Positions 19,547 to 28,173 of a DNA stretch of 64,000 bases are shown here, one piece after another; position 1 is the first letter of the stretch, and every line of letters starts with the position of its first letter. Made by a program: the position numbers and the translations under genes. Location: NCBI RefSeq assembly GCF_014646915.1, contig NZ_BMOE01000006.1, positions 185,434 through 249,433 of the forward strand, read 5' to 3'. The notes under the pieces are model-generated. The model saw nothing but the letters and a program-made list of their open reading frames with translations. It was not told where the DNA came from and did not search any database. The DNA is from Deinococcus aquiradiocola. Its GTDB lineage: Bacteria; Deinococcota; Deinococci; Deinococcales; Deinococcaceae.

Positions 19547-20544
19547 CCGCCGTGCGCCCGCGGGCGGCCGCGGCCCTGCTGCTGCCGCTCTCGGCCGCCG
19601 TCCTCCTGCTGTGCGTGCTGGTGTCGCTCGCGCTCGGAGCGAGCGACATTCCACTGCCGGAAGCGGCGCGCCTGCTGCTGCGCCCGGACGACAGCACGAA
19701 CAGCCTCGTGATCCACACGCTGCGCCTGCCGCGCACCCTGGTCGCCGTCCTGGCGGGCGCCGCGCTCGGCGTGTCGGGCCTGCTGCTGCAGGGCGTGACC
19801 CGCAACCCGCTCGCCGACCCGGGCGTGCTGGGCGTCGAGGCGGGCGGCGCGCTCGCCCTGCTGATCATGGTGGTGTTCTACCCGGCCGCGCCCGCCGCGC
19901 TGTTCGTGCCCGCCGCGTTCCTGGGCGGCGTGCTGGCCGCCCTGGCCGCCTACGGCGCGGCGCGCACGGTGGGCGTGACCCCGCTGCGGCTCGCGCTGGC
20001 GGGCGTGGCGGTCGCGTCCCTGGCGGGGGCGGCCACGCGCACCGTGCAGCTCCTCTTCGAGGACCGCGCGCAGGGCGCCCTGTTCGCGCTGTCCGGCTCG
20101 CTCGCCGGGCGCACCTGGGCGCAGCTCGCGCAGATCGCGCCGTGGCTCGCGGGCGGCCTGCTGCTCGCCCTGCTGGTCGCCCCGCGCGTGAACGTCCTCA
20201 CGCTCGGTGAGGACGTCGCCCGCAGCCTCGGCGCGCGGACCGGACGCGACCGGATGATCGTCACGTTCCTCGGCGTGCTGCTCGCCGCCGGGTCCGTCAG
20301 CGTGTGCGGCCCCATCGGCTTCATCGGCCTGATCGTCCCGCACGCCGCCCGCGCCCTGATCGGCGCGGACCACCGCCTGAGCGTCCCGCTCTCCGCGCTG
20401 CTCGGCGCGGCCTTCCTGACGCTCGCCGACACCGCCGCCCGCCTCATCGACCGGCCCGCCGAGACGCCGGTCGGGGTGCTGGTCGCGGCGGTCGGCGCGC
20501 CCTTCTTCGTCCTCGTCGCCCGCCGTGCCGGACGCCGCGACTGA
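19543..20544 (+). CDS. FecCD-type siderophore permease 1
   Basis: A 333-residue membrane protein with 9-10 hydrophobic segments and FecCD family landmarks: LRLPRTLVAVLAGAALGVSG, LLQGVTRNPLADPGVLG near the N-terminus, and CGPIGFIGLIVPHAARAL in the C-terminal half. It would form one half of the membrane channel of a BtuCD-type importer. The ATGA overlap with the preceding gene suggests coupled translation. The second permease downstream is related but not identical, so the channel is probably a heterodimer. Confidence 0.92.
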   Translation: MTAVRPRAAAALLLPLSAAVLLLCVLVSLALGASDIPLPEAARLLLRPDDSTNSLVIHTLRLPRTLVAVLAGAALGVSGLLLQGVTRNPLADPGVLGVEAGGALALLIMVVFYPAAPAALFVPAAFLGGVLAALAAYGAARTVGVTPLRLALAGVAVASLAGAATRTVQLLFEDRAQGALFALSGSLAGRTWAQLAQIAPWLAGGLLLALLVAPRVNVLTLGEDVARSLGARTGRDRMIVTFLGVLLAAGSVSVCGPIGFIGLIVPHAARALIGADHRLSVPLSALLGAAFLTLADTAARLIDRPAETPVGVLVAAVGAPFFVLVARRAGRRD

Positions 20545-20573
20545 TCCCCTCACCCCCATCAAGGACTTCAACC

Positions 20574-21518
20574 ATGCCCAGAAATTCCTCCCGCCTCGTT
20601 TCCGCCCTTCTCGTCGCGGCCCTCGGCAGCGTGACGGCCGCGGCCGTCACCGCGCAGACCGAGCGCGGCGCCCTGACCCTCCCCTCCCCCGCCCGCCGCG
20701 TCGTGGCGCTCGAATACTCCTTCGTGGACACCCTGCTCGCGCTGGGCGTGCGGCCCGTCGCGGCCGCGCTCGGCACGCAGGGCGGCGACCGAGGTGCGCC
20801 CCCGTACCTGCGCGGCAAGGTGAGCGGCATCCCGCAGGCCGGAAGCCGCGCTCAGCCGAGCCTGGAGACCATCGCGGCCGCCCGGCCGGACCTGATCCTC
20901 GCGGACGCCCTCATTCACAAGGACAGCGCCGCCAGCTTCTCGCGGCTCGCGCCGACCGGCGTGTTCGCCAGCCGCCGCGCGAACCTCGACGAACTGAACG
21001 ACCAGACCCTGCAGATCGGGCGACTCGTGGGCCGCGAGGCTGCCGCCCGGCAGCTGCTCGCCGACCAGAAGAGCCTGATCCAGAAGGCCCGCGCCTTCAC
21101 GAAGAAGAACGCGCCGACCTTCGTGGCGGGCGTCGTCACGCCCACCTCCTTCACGGTGCACACGCAGGGCAGCTTCGCGGGCAGCTTCCTCGAGGCGGTC
21201 GGGCGCCGCAACGCCGTGCCGGTCCGGGACGGCCAGACGCAGTACGAGACGAGCCTCGAAGGACTCGTGGCCCTCGACCCGCAGACGCTGGTGCTGTTCA
21301 CCGCCCCCGACGAGAAGCCCATCACCGACACCTGGGCCAGGAACCCGCTGTGGCAGAAGCTGAGCGCCGTGCAGCGCGGCCGGGTGTACACCTTCGACCG
21401 GGACGACTGGACACGCGGGCGCGGCCCGACCGCCCTGAAACTGATGATCGCGCAGACCATTCAGAGCCGCTTCCTGCAGGACGCCGCGCCGAACGGCCCC
21501 TTCAAGTACCAGCCGTGA
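20574..21518 (+). CDS. Ferric-siderophore ABC transporter, substrate-binding protein 2
   Basis: A 314-residue secreted protein. Signal peptide about 1-27, ending near TVTAQ-type residues (AAAVTAQ). The mature part starts with the FecB-like pattern RRVVALEYSFVDTLLALGV, and LETIAAARPDLILAD marks the first lobe. It is clearly in the FecB/FhuD group but differs markedly from binding protein 1 of the same operon, so the two probably recognise different ligands while sharing one transporter. ATG preceded by AAGGA. Its stop overlaps the GTG of the next permease. Confidence 0.87.
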   Translation: MPRNSSRLVSALLVAALGSVTAAAVTAQTERGALTLPSPARRVVALEYSFVDTLLALGVRPVAAALGTQGGDRGAPPYLRGKVSGIPQAGSRAQPSLETIAAARPDLILADALIHKDSAASFSRLAPTGVFASRRANLDELNDQTLQIGRLVGREAAARQLLADQKSLIQKARAFTKKNAPTFVAGVVTPTSFTVHTQGSFAGSFLEAVGRRNAVPVRDGQTQYETSLEGLVALDPQTLVLFTAPDEKPITDTWARNPLWQKLSAVQRGRVYTFDRDDWTRGRGPTALKLMIAQTIQSRFLQDAAPNGPFKYQP

Positions 21519-22531
21519 CGGCGGCCCTCCCGGTCCGGCCCCGCTTCACGGCGCGGCGCGCCCTGTTGATCGGCGCGGCCCTGCTGGCCCTGTGCGCCGC
21601 GCTGGGCGTGCTGGCCCTCGGCCTGGGGGCCGTCCGCACTCCGGCCGGGGACGTGGTCCGGGTCCTGCTGGGCGGCGGGGACGCCCTGACGCGGCAGCTG
21701 GTGCTGGACCTGCGCGCGCCGCGCGTGGTGGTCGCGCTGCTGTGCGGCGCGATGTTCGCCGCGTCCGGCACGGTCATGCAGGGCGTGATCCGCAACCCGC
21801 TCGCGTCCCCGGACCTGATCGGCGTCGGGGCGGGCGCGGGCCTCGCCGCGACCGTGTTCCTGCTCGCGTGGCCCCAGGCGCCGGCGGGCGGTCTGCCGTG
21901 GGCGGCCCTGGCCGGCGCGTGGGGCGGCTTCGGGCTGGTATTGCTGCTCGCACGGGAAGGCGGCGGGCGACTGCACCCGGTGCGGCTCGCGCTGGTGGGC
22001 GTCGCGGTCGCTGCCGCGCTCGGAGCGGCGCAGCAGCTCGTGCTGGTGCGCGCGCCGGACGGCCTGAGCAGCGCCCTGACCTTCCTGACCGGCACCGTGT
22101 ACGGCGCGGACGCGGACCGCGCCGTGCGCCTGCTGCCGTGGGCGGCCGTGCTGCTGCCCGCCGCGCTGATCCTGCACCGGACCCTCGACGTGCTGAGCCT
22201 CGGCGAGGACCTCGCCACCAGCCTCGGCACGCGCGTCCAGCCGTCCCGGCTCCTCGCGCTGGGCGTGGGCGTCGCGCTGGCGGGCGCCGCCGTGACCGGC
22301 GCGGGCATCCTCGGGTTCGTGGGCCTGCTCGCCCCGCACGTCGCGCGCCTCCTGGTGGGCGCCCGGCACGCCCGCACCATGCCGGTGTCCATGCTGCTCG
22401 GCGCGCTGCTCGTCCTGACGGCCGACACGCTCGGCCGCACCCTGCTCCCCCCGCTGGACGTCCCGGCCGGCCTGCTCACCACGCTGGTCGGCGCACCGTA
22501 CTTCCTGTACCTTCTGAGGCGAACCCCATGA
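21515..22531 (+). CDS. FecCD-type siderophore permease 2
   Basis: A 338-residue membrane protein with about 9-10 hydrophobic segments and FecCD landmarks: LRAPRVVVALLCGAMFAASG, MQGVIRNPLASPDLIGV and GILGFVGLLAPHVARLLVG. It pairs with permease 1 to form the channel of a ferric-siderophore importer. GTG start in a GTGA overlap with binding protein 2, and its stop overlaps the ATG of the ATPase gene. Confidence 0.92.
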   Translation: MTAALPVRPRFTARRALLIGAALLALCAALGVLALGLGAVRTPAGDVVRVLLGGGDALTRQLVLDLRAPRVVVALLCGAMFAASGTVMQGVIRNPLASPDLIGVGAGAGLAATVFLLAWPQAPAGGLPWAALAGAWGGFGLVLLLAREGGGRLHPVRLALVGVAVAAALGAAQQLVLVRAPDGLSSALTFLTGTVYGADADRAVRLLPWAAVLLPAALILHRTLDVLSLGEDLATSLGTRVQPSRLLALGVGVALAGAAVTGAGILGFVGLLAPHVARLLVGARHARTMPVSMLLGALLVLTADTLGRTLLPPLDVPAGLLTTLVGAPYFLYLLRRTP

Positions 22532-23355
22532 CCGGCCCCCACCCCCAAGACCCCGCAGAAAGCGGACAGCCCTCGCCCCTCTCGACCCGCGACCTGCGGC
22601 TCGGGTACGGGCAGACCGTCATCATCCCCGACCTGAACCTGCACATTCCCGCCGGGCAGGTCACGTCCATCATCGGCCCGAACGGCTGCGGCAAGAGCAC
22701 CCTGCTGCGCGCCCTCGCCCGCCTGCTCCCACCAGGGCGCGGGAGCGTCCTGCTGGACGGGCAGGCGCTGCACACCCTGCCCGCCCGCGACATCGCCCGC
22801 CGCCTCGCGATCCTCCCGCAGGGACCGGTCGCGCCGGAAGGCCTGAGCGTCGAGGAACTCGTGTGGTTCGGCCGCCACCCGCACCAGGGCCGCTTCCCGG
22901 TGCGCCGCCCCGAGGACCGCGCCGCCGTCGCGTGGGCGCTCGACCAGACCGGCATGCGCGTCTTCGCGGGCCGCACCCTCGACGACCTGAGCGGCGGGCA
23001 GCGGCAACGCGCGTGGATCGCCATGAGCCTCGCGCAGCAGACGGACATCCTGCTGCTCGACGAGCCGACCACGTACCTCGACCCGGCGCACCAGCTGGAG
23101 GTGCTGCACCTCGCGCAGCGCCTCAACCGCGAGCAGGGCAAGACCGTCGTGATGGTCCTGCACGACCTGAACCAGGCAGCCCGCTACAGCGACCACCTGA
23201 TCGCCCTGAAAGGCGGCGAGATCTACGCGCACGGCCCGTCCACGGACGTGCTGACGCACGACATGCTGCGTGACGTGTTCGGCCTGAAGGCGCACCTGCT
23301 CAGCGACCCGGACACCGGGCGACCGCACGTCATTCCCTACGCCCTCACCCGCTGA
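22528..23355 (+). CDS. Siderophore ABC transporter ATP-binding protein
   Basis: A 275-residue ABC ATPase of the FecE/FepC group. Walker A GPNGCGKST (about residue 50), signature LSGGQRQRAWIAMSLAQ (about 154), Walker B DILLLDEPTTYLD (about 172) and the switch His in VLHDLNQAARYSD are all present, so it should be active. It is the last gene of the six-gene operon, joined by an ATGA overlap to permease 2. It drives import of the ferric siderophore across the inner membrane. Confidence 0.95.
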   Translation: MTGPHPQDPAESGQPSPLSTRDLRLGYGQTVIIPDLNLHIPAGQVTSIIGPNGCGKSTLLRALARLLPPGRGSVLLDGQALHTLPARDIARRLAILPQGPVAPEGLSVEELVWFGRHPHQGRFPVRRPEDRAAVAWALDQTGMRVFAGRTLDDLSGGQRQRAWIAMSLAQQTDILLLDEPTTYLDPAHQLEVLHLAQRLNREQGKTVVMVLHDLNQAARYSDHLIALKGGEIYAHGPSTDVLTHDMLRDVFGLKAHLLSDPDTGRPHVIPYALTR

Positions 23356-23493
23356 ACCGCGAGTCGCTTCAGGGCCGCCCGCTGAGGGTCACGACTCTTC
23401 CCACCCTGACGCACGGCGAGGGACTGGGGCATGCCGTTCTGGCCGCGTCTCATCCGGAACTGGTCCGATTCCAGGGATGACGGAAACAACGCC

Positions 23494-23612
23494 GACATCC
23501 CTTCTTGGGCAGAACGGACGCCCTGCAGGACGCCTGCCCGCTTCCATCTCCTCCAAACCGTACTTGTTGGTGCTCGCTTCGCTCGGCTGAACTCCAAACG
23601 TTCAGCTCAAAA
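23494..23612 (+). repeat. Dispersed repeat, copy 2
   Basis: Contains TTCTTGGGCAGAACGGACG, then CAGGACGCCTGCCCGCTTCC, CTCCTCCAAACCG and GCTCGGCTGAACTCC. The first two blocks recur in the insertions inside the IS4 transposase; the tail recurs in copy 1. It lies between the siderophore operon and the metal operon. Edges are approximate. Confidence 0.6.
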
Positions 23613-23631
23613 TCGTATCAGCCCGGTTCAT

Positions 23632-24039
23632 TCACTCGCGGGCATGGTCAAGCGCACTGCCGATGAGGACCGTGACGTGCTGGTCGAGGAGGCGGTAGTA
23701 CGCGATGCGGCCTTCCTTGCGGAAGGTGACGAGCCGGTGGGCGCGCAGCAGGCGCAGCTGGTGGCTGACGGCACTCTCGCTGATGCCGACCACGGCGGCG
23801 AGGTCGCAGACGCACAGTTCGCCGGTGTTCAGGGCGCTCAGCAGGCGCAGCCGGGTCGGGTCGGATACCGCCTTGAGGAGGGCGCTGGCCTGCTCCACCG
23901 ACAGATCGTCCGGCATCGCCCGCCTGGCGTGCTGAACCGCCTCCGGATGAACGCAGCTCACCTCACAGGCGTCTTCTTGAGAAGCGAGAATCACGTCCCG
24001 AGGATAGCCGATGTCCGGGGCATCGTCGGGGACGCCCAT
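23632..24039 (-). CDS. CadC-type ArsR/SmtB metal-responsive repressor
   Basis: A 135-residue winged-helix protein. The N-terminus has CEVSCVHPEAVQ, matching the Cys-rich arm of CadC sensors, and the recognition region has ELCVCDLAAVVGISESAVSHQL, with the ELCVCD metal site typical of CadC/SmtB relatives. Zn/Cd/Pb sensing is therefore likely: metal binding releases the protein from DNA. The ATG overlaps the stop of the CDF gene by one base (TGATG). It is the last gene of the metal operon, so it probably autoregulates through the palindrome in the operon promoter at 28,005. Confidence 0.88.
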   Translation of the reverse strand: MGVPDDAPDIGYPRDVILASQEDACEVSCVHPEAVQHARRAMPDDLSVEQASALLKAVSDPTRLRLLSALNTGELCVCDLAAVVGISESAVSHQLRLLRAHRLVTFRKEGRIAYYRLLDQHVTVLIGSALDHARE

Positions 24040-24968
24040 CACACCACCTCGTCGGGAAGCAGGTCGCAGGGGACGCGGCCCTGTTCGGTCTGCACCGTGG
24101 CATGCTCCACGCCGAACCGCTCGTGCAGTTCGTGCCGCAGGTGCTGCAGCCCCTCGTCCGGCAGTCCGTCCGGGACCACCAGGTGCACCGTCAGCGCTGT
24201 CTCGGTGGTGCTCATGCCCCAGACGTGCAGGTCGTGCACGCCGGTCACGCCCGGCTGCGCCGTCAGGAACGCCTGCACCTCGTTCAGGTCGACGCCTTCC
24301 GGCACGGCGTCCAGCGCCAGATCCAGCGATTCGCGCAGCAGACCCCACGTGCCGTACAGGATCACGGCCGCCAGCGCGAGACTGACCACCGGGTCGAGCC
24401 AGTTCCAGCCGGTGAACAGGATCACGATGCCGGCCACCACCACGCCCGCCGACACCAGGGCGTCCGCGAACATGTGCTGGTACGCGCCGCGCAGGTTCAG
24501 GTCCCCCTTGCGTCCGGAGGCGAACAGGTACGCGGTGACGCCGTTGATGGCGATGCCGAGCGTCGCCACCCAGATGACCGTGCCGCCCGCGACCGGGGCG
24601 GGCTCGGCGAAGCGGTGGATCGCCTCCCAGATGATCACGCCCAGCGCGATCAGGAGCAGCACCGCGTTGGTCAGCGACGCCAGGATGCTGCTGCGCCGGA
24701 AGCCGTACGTGTGCCGCCGCGTGGGGCGGCGCCGTGCGGCGAGGTACGCCACCCAGGCCAGCAGCAGGCCCAGCACGTCGGAGGCGTTGTGCCCGGCGTC
24801 GGCCACCAGCGCCAGCGATTTCGCGAGGGTGCCGTACACCACCTCGAACAGCACGAAGAGGGTGTTCAGCAGGATCCCGATGATGAAGGCCCGCCCGAAA
24901 TCAGCGGGGGCGTGCGAGTGGCCGTGCGAGTGCCCGGCGTGCGTGTGGGCCGTGTGGTCGTGAGTCAT
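24039..24968 (-). CDS. Cation diffusion facilitator (CzcD/ZitB-like)
   Basis: A 309-residue protein. A His-rich N-terminus (HDHTAHTHAGHSHGHSH) precedes six predicted membrane helices. The two H-x3-D metal sites are seen: ADAGHNASD in helix 2 and HMFADALVSAG in helix 5. The C-terminal cytoplasmic domain has VHDLHVWGMS, usual for the family. It should exchange Zn(II) or Cd(II) for protons, exporting metal. It is part of the operon ATPase, ZIP-like gene, CDF, cadC-like gene. Confidence 0.93.
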   Translation of the reverse strand: MTHDHTAHTHAGHSHGHSHAPADFGRAFIIGILLNTLFVLFEVVYGTLAKSLALVADAGHNASDVLGLLLAWVAYLAARRRPTRRHTYGFRRSSILASLTNAVLLLIALGVIIWEAIHRFAEPAPVAGGTVIWVATLGIAINGVTAYLFASGRKGDLNLRGAYQHMFADALVSAGVVVAGIVILFTGWNWLDPVVSLALAAVILYGTWGLLRESLDLALDAVPEGVDLNEVQAFLTAQPGVTGVHDLHVWGMSTTETALTVHLVVPDGLPDEGLQHLRHELHERFGVEHATVQTEQGRVPCDLLPDEVV

Positions 24969-24981
24969 GGTGAGACCGCCT

Positions 24982-25573
24982 TCAGGTGCAGGCTTCGATC
25001 AGGTACAGCAGGACGAATCCCGCGAAGAAGGCGGCCGTGATCAGGGGCGTCTCCTTGACCTCGTGCGCCTCGGTGAGCAGTTCTTCCGTGACGAGGTACA
25101 GCAGGGCCGCCTCGATGACCGCGCCGCTCAGGCCCGTCACCGTCAGGACCGTGCGCCGCCGACCCGCGCCGGACTCCCCGAAACTGGAGGCCACCGACAT
25201 GCCCAGGAACAGCAGTTCCAGCGTCAGCGCCACGGTCAGCAGGCCGTCGATGAACACGTCGATCCCCGCGGCGGCGATCAGGCCGCTCCCGCCCTTCCCG
25301 GCGTTCCAGGCCCTGCGCGAACTGCCGCACCGCGAGCAGCGCCAGCACCCCGAGCGCGAAGCCGATCACCATGCCGAGCGGCCGGTGTTCTCCGGTGATC
25401 TCCGGCAGCAGTTCCCCGGCCACCACGGCGAAGACCACGCCGGCCGCGAAGTGCTGCACGAAACTGTGCAGCTTCTCTCCCGGCACGCGGTCACCGGCGA
25501 CCACGCCGCCCAGGATGGTGGCCGCCACCGGATTCAGGGTCAGCGAGAAGATCTGCGTCAGGGGCGCGCTCAC
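24982..25573 (-). pseudogene. ZIP-family-like metal transporter, frameshifted
   Basis: Two frames make one membrane protein. From the GTG at 25,573 the first frame gives helices including HSFVQHFAAGVVFAVVAGEL, a ZIP-like His/Glu helix, and continues to about 25,310, where it turns into Arg-rich nonsense. Another frame then gives AAAGIDVFIDGLLTVALT, more membrane helices and an EELLTEAHEVKE segment, ending at 24,982. A single-base change between about 25,280 and 25,310, in a region of short C-runs, joins them. Family assignment rests on pattern only. It starts 12 bases after the ATPase gene and ends 13 before the CDF gene, so it belongs to the operon. Confidence 0.68.
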
Positions 25574-25585
25574 GAACGACCCGGC

Positions 25586-27991
25586 TCACGCATGCACAGG
25601 CTCCCGGACGGCCCGGGCCGTCGCCGGCGCGCCCGTCCCGGGTGTCCACGCGAGCAGCCGCAGGGCGTTGGCGGTGACGATGGCGGTGGCGCCGGTGTCG
25701 GCCAGGACAGCCATCCAGAGGTTGGTGTACCCGAGCAGCGTGGTGATCAGGAAAATGGCCTTCAGGCCGAGGGCGAACGCGATGTTCAGGCGGATGTTGC
25801 TCATGGTGGCGCGCGACAGGCCGATCAGGTCCGGCACGCCCATCACCTGTTCACGCAGCAGGGCCGCGTCCGCCGTTTCGAGGGCCACGTCGGTGCCGCC
25901 GCCCATCGCGATGCCCACGTCCGACCGGGCGAGGGCGGGCGCGTCGTTGATGCCGTCGCCGACCATCGCCACGCGGCCGTGCGCGCGCAGGTCCGCGACG
26001 ACGCGGAGTTTGTCCTCGGGCAGCAGTTCGGCCTGAACGTCCACCCCCAGCTCGGCGGCGATGGCCTGCCCGGTGCGGGCGTTGTCACCGGTCAGCATCA
26101 CGGTCCGGACCCCCATGGCCTTCAGCTGGGCGACGGCGGTGCGGGCGTCGGCGCGGGCCTCGTCGCGCATGGCGATCACGCCCAGGACGGAGGGGCCGTC
26201 CATCAGCAGCACGGTCGTGCGGCCCTGCGCTTCGGACGTGTCGATCTGCGCCTGCACGGCGGCGTCCAGGGTGGTGCGGCTGGCCGCGTGACGCGGGGAG
26301 GAGACGCTCAGGACGCGGCCCTCGACGGTGGCGCTGACGGCCTTCCCCGGCAGGGCCTGGGCGTCCGTCGCCTCGGGGACCGGCAGCTGCTGCCGCCTGG
26401 CCTCGCGGGTGATCGCCCGCGCGAGCGGGTGGTCGCTGCCGGACTCCACCGCCGCCGCGAGCCGCAGCACCTCGGCCCGGTCCACCGTGACCCCGGTGAC
26501 GTCCGTGACGCTCGGCCGGCCGGCCGTCAGGGTGCCGGTCTTGTCGAAGGCCACCGTCCTGACGCTGCCGAGGGTCTCGAGGGCCGCGCCGCCCTTGATC
26601 AGCAGGCCGCGGCGCGCTCCGGCACTGACGCCGCTGGTGATGGCCGCCGGGACGCTGAGGACCAGCGCGCACGGGCAGCCGATCAGCAGCAGGGCGATGC
26701 CCTTGTACAGCCACGTGTGCCACTCCCCGTTCAACAGGAGCGGGGGGAGGACGGCGACCAGGGTGGAGACGGCCACCACGCCCGGGGTGTACACGCGGCT
26801 GAACCGGTCGATGAAGCGGGCGGTCGGCGCCCTGCTCGCTTCGGCCTCCTCGACCATGTGAATGATCCGGGCGATGGTGTTGTCCGCGGCGGTTTTCTCG
26901 ACCAGGACGGTCAGCACGCCGTCGGTGTTGATGCTGCCGGCGAAGACCTGATCGCCGACGGTCCTGAGCACCGGGACGCTCTCGCCGGTGACCGGGCTGT
27001 CGTCGAGGCTGGACGAGCCCTTCACGACGCGCCCGTCGGCCGGTACGCGTGCCCCGGGCCGGACCTGCACCCTGTCCCCGACCTGAAGGGATTCGGCCGG
27101 CACTTCACGCGTCTGCTTGCCTTCGAGCAGCAGCGCGGTCCTGGGGGCCAGCGCGGTCAGGGCCTGGATGCCCGCACGGGCCTTCCCTGCGGCGACGCCT
27201 TCGAGCAGCTCGCCGACGGCGAAGAAGAACACCACCACCGCGCCCTCGGCGGCCTGCCCGATCAGCACCGCGCCGATGGCGGCGAGGCTGACGAGCATGT
27301 TGATGCTGAACGGGTCGCCGAAGCGGGCGCTGGCGACGGCCTTCTTCAGCAGCGGCCAGGTGCCGAGCAGGGTGGCCGCGACGTACCCGTAGAGCGAGAA
27401 CTTCGGCTCGATGAAGCTGAAGATGAAGGCGAGGGTCAGCAGCGCGCCGGACATCAGCACGAGTCGGCCCTGACTGCTGGCGTACCAGGGTCTGCGCGGA
27501 ACGGGCGCAGCCTGGACGTCCGCCTGCGTGCCGGGGGTGACGAGGGGTGACGGCGTGTACCCCATCGCCTTCAGGTTTCCTTCGAGCGTGCTCCTGGGGG
27601 TCAGTGCCTCGTCCAGCGTGAGGGTGAGGGTCTGCCGGCTGAAGCTGGCCCGGATGTCGGCCGCTCCGGGCAGACCGCCCACCATGCCCTCGACCTTCCG
27701 GACGCAGGTGGCGCAGTCCATGCTCTCGACGAAGTAGTCGAGGGTGCTGGCAGAGACGGGCGTCGCCTGAACGAGCGGCGTCGGCGTGTAGCCCATGGAT
27801 TTGAGGTTCTGTTCGAGCCGTTCGCGGGAGGTCTGCGCCTCGTCGAGGGTCAGTTTCAGGGTCTGCCGGGTGAAGCTGGTGTGGACCGAGGCCGTGCCGG
27901 GGAGCGTGCCGACCATCCGTTCGACCTTCTGGACGCAGCTGGCGCAGTCCATGTTCTCCACGAAGTATTCCAGTGAGGAGGAGGTCGGCAT
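25586..27991 (-). CDS. P1B-type Zn/Cd/Pb-transporting ATPase with two HMA domains
   Basis: An 801-residue efflux pump. Two N-terminal heavy-metal domains carry CASC (Cys 16 and 19) and CATC (Cys 93 and 96). About eight membrane helices follow; the metal site CPCAL is near residue 438, the phosphorylation motif DKTGT near 483, and the hinge GDGINDAPAL and a C-terminal helix pair complete the P1B plan. It probably belongs to the Zn/Cd/Pb group (ZntA/CadA-like), given the CadC-like sensor and CDF in the same operon. The start at 27,991 is fixed by a TATACT box six bases upstream; a longer start at 28,075 would read through the promoter. Confidence 0.93.
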   Translation of the reverse strand: MPTSSSLEYFVENMDCASCVQKVERMVGTLPGTASVHTSFTRQTLKLTLDEAQTSRERLEQNLKSMGYTPTPLVQATPVSASTLDYFVESMDCATCVRKVEGMVGGLPGAADIRASFSRQTLTLTLDEALTPRSTLEGNLKAMGYTPSPLVTPGTQADVQAAPVPRRPWYASSQGRLVLMSGALLTLAFIFSFIEPKFSLYGYVAATLLGTWPLLKKAVASARFGDPFSINMLVSLAAIGAVLIGQAAEGAVVVFFFAVGELLEGVAAGKARAGIQALTALAPRTALLLEGKQTREVPAESLQVGDRVQVRPGARVPADGRVVKGSSSLDDSPVTGESVPVLRTVGDQVFAGSINTDGVLTVLVEKTAADNTIARIIHMVEEAEASRAPTARFIDRFSRVYTPGVVAVSTLVAVLPPLLLNGEWHTWLYKGIALLLIGCPCALVLSVPAAITSGVSAGARRGLLIKGGAALETLGSVRTVAFDKTGTLTAGRPSVTDVTGVTVDRAEVLRLAAAVESGSDHPLARAITREARRQQLPVPEATDAQALPGKAVSATVEGRVLSVSSPRHAASRTTLDAAVQAQIDTSEAQGRTTVLLMDGPSVLGVIAMRDEARADARTAVAQLKAMGVRTVMLTGDNARTGQAIAAELGVDVQAELLPEDKLRVVADLRAHGRVAMVGDGINDAPALARSDVGIAMGGGTDVALETADAALLREQVMGVPDLIGLSRATMSNIRLNIAFALGLKAIFLITTLLGYTNLWMAVLADTGATAIVTANALRLLAWTPGTGAPATARAVREPVHA

Positions 27992-27997
27992 GACGTC

Positions 27998-28026
27998 AGT
28001 ATATCTGAGCAAATGCTCAGGCGTAA
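27998..28026 (-). promoter_or_regulatory. Metal operon promoter with embedded ArsR-type operator
   Basis: Minus strand: -35 TTACGC (28021-28026), 17-base spacer, -10 TATACT (27998-28003), six bases to the ATG. The spacer holds CTGAGCA-AA-TGCTCAG (28005-28020, plus strand), which resembles the 12-2-12 sites (TGAACA-NN-TGTTCA) of SmtB/CadC-type repressors. A repressor bound there would block polymerase. Confidence 0.75.
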
Positions 28027-28080
28027 AGGTGGAAGGTGCCGCAGATACCCTGTGCAGACGCGCCGAGCCCGGCATGAGAT

Positions 28081-28116
28081 CACGCGGAGCTGAACGTCAG
28101 TGTTCAGCTCCGCGTG
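28081..28116 (-). terminator. 15-bp hairpin ending the nitrogen operon
   Basis: A perfect 15-bp inverted repeat (28081-28095 with 28102-28116, CACGCGGAGCTGAAC) with a 6-base loop. It lies 57 bases after the nrtD stop and just upstream of the metal operon promoter, so it separates two same-strand operons. Confidence 0.7.
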
Positions 28117-28173
28117 ACGGGTCCAGCTCCGCAGGAGAGGACGCCTGTCCGCTTCCGGCGCCTCCAGGCCGGA
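28117..28173 (+). repeat. Dispersed repeat, copy 3 (short)
   Basis: ACGGGTCCAGCTCCGCAGG, then AGAGGACGCCTGTCCGCTTCC and CTCCAGGCCGG. It matches the core of the other copies and touches the hairpin at 28,081-28,116 and the nrtD stop region. Confidence 0.55.
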
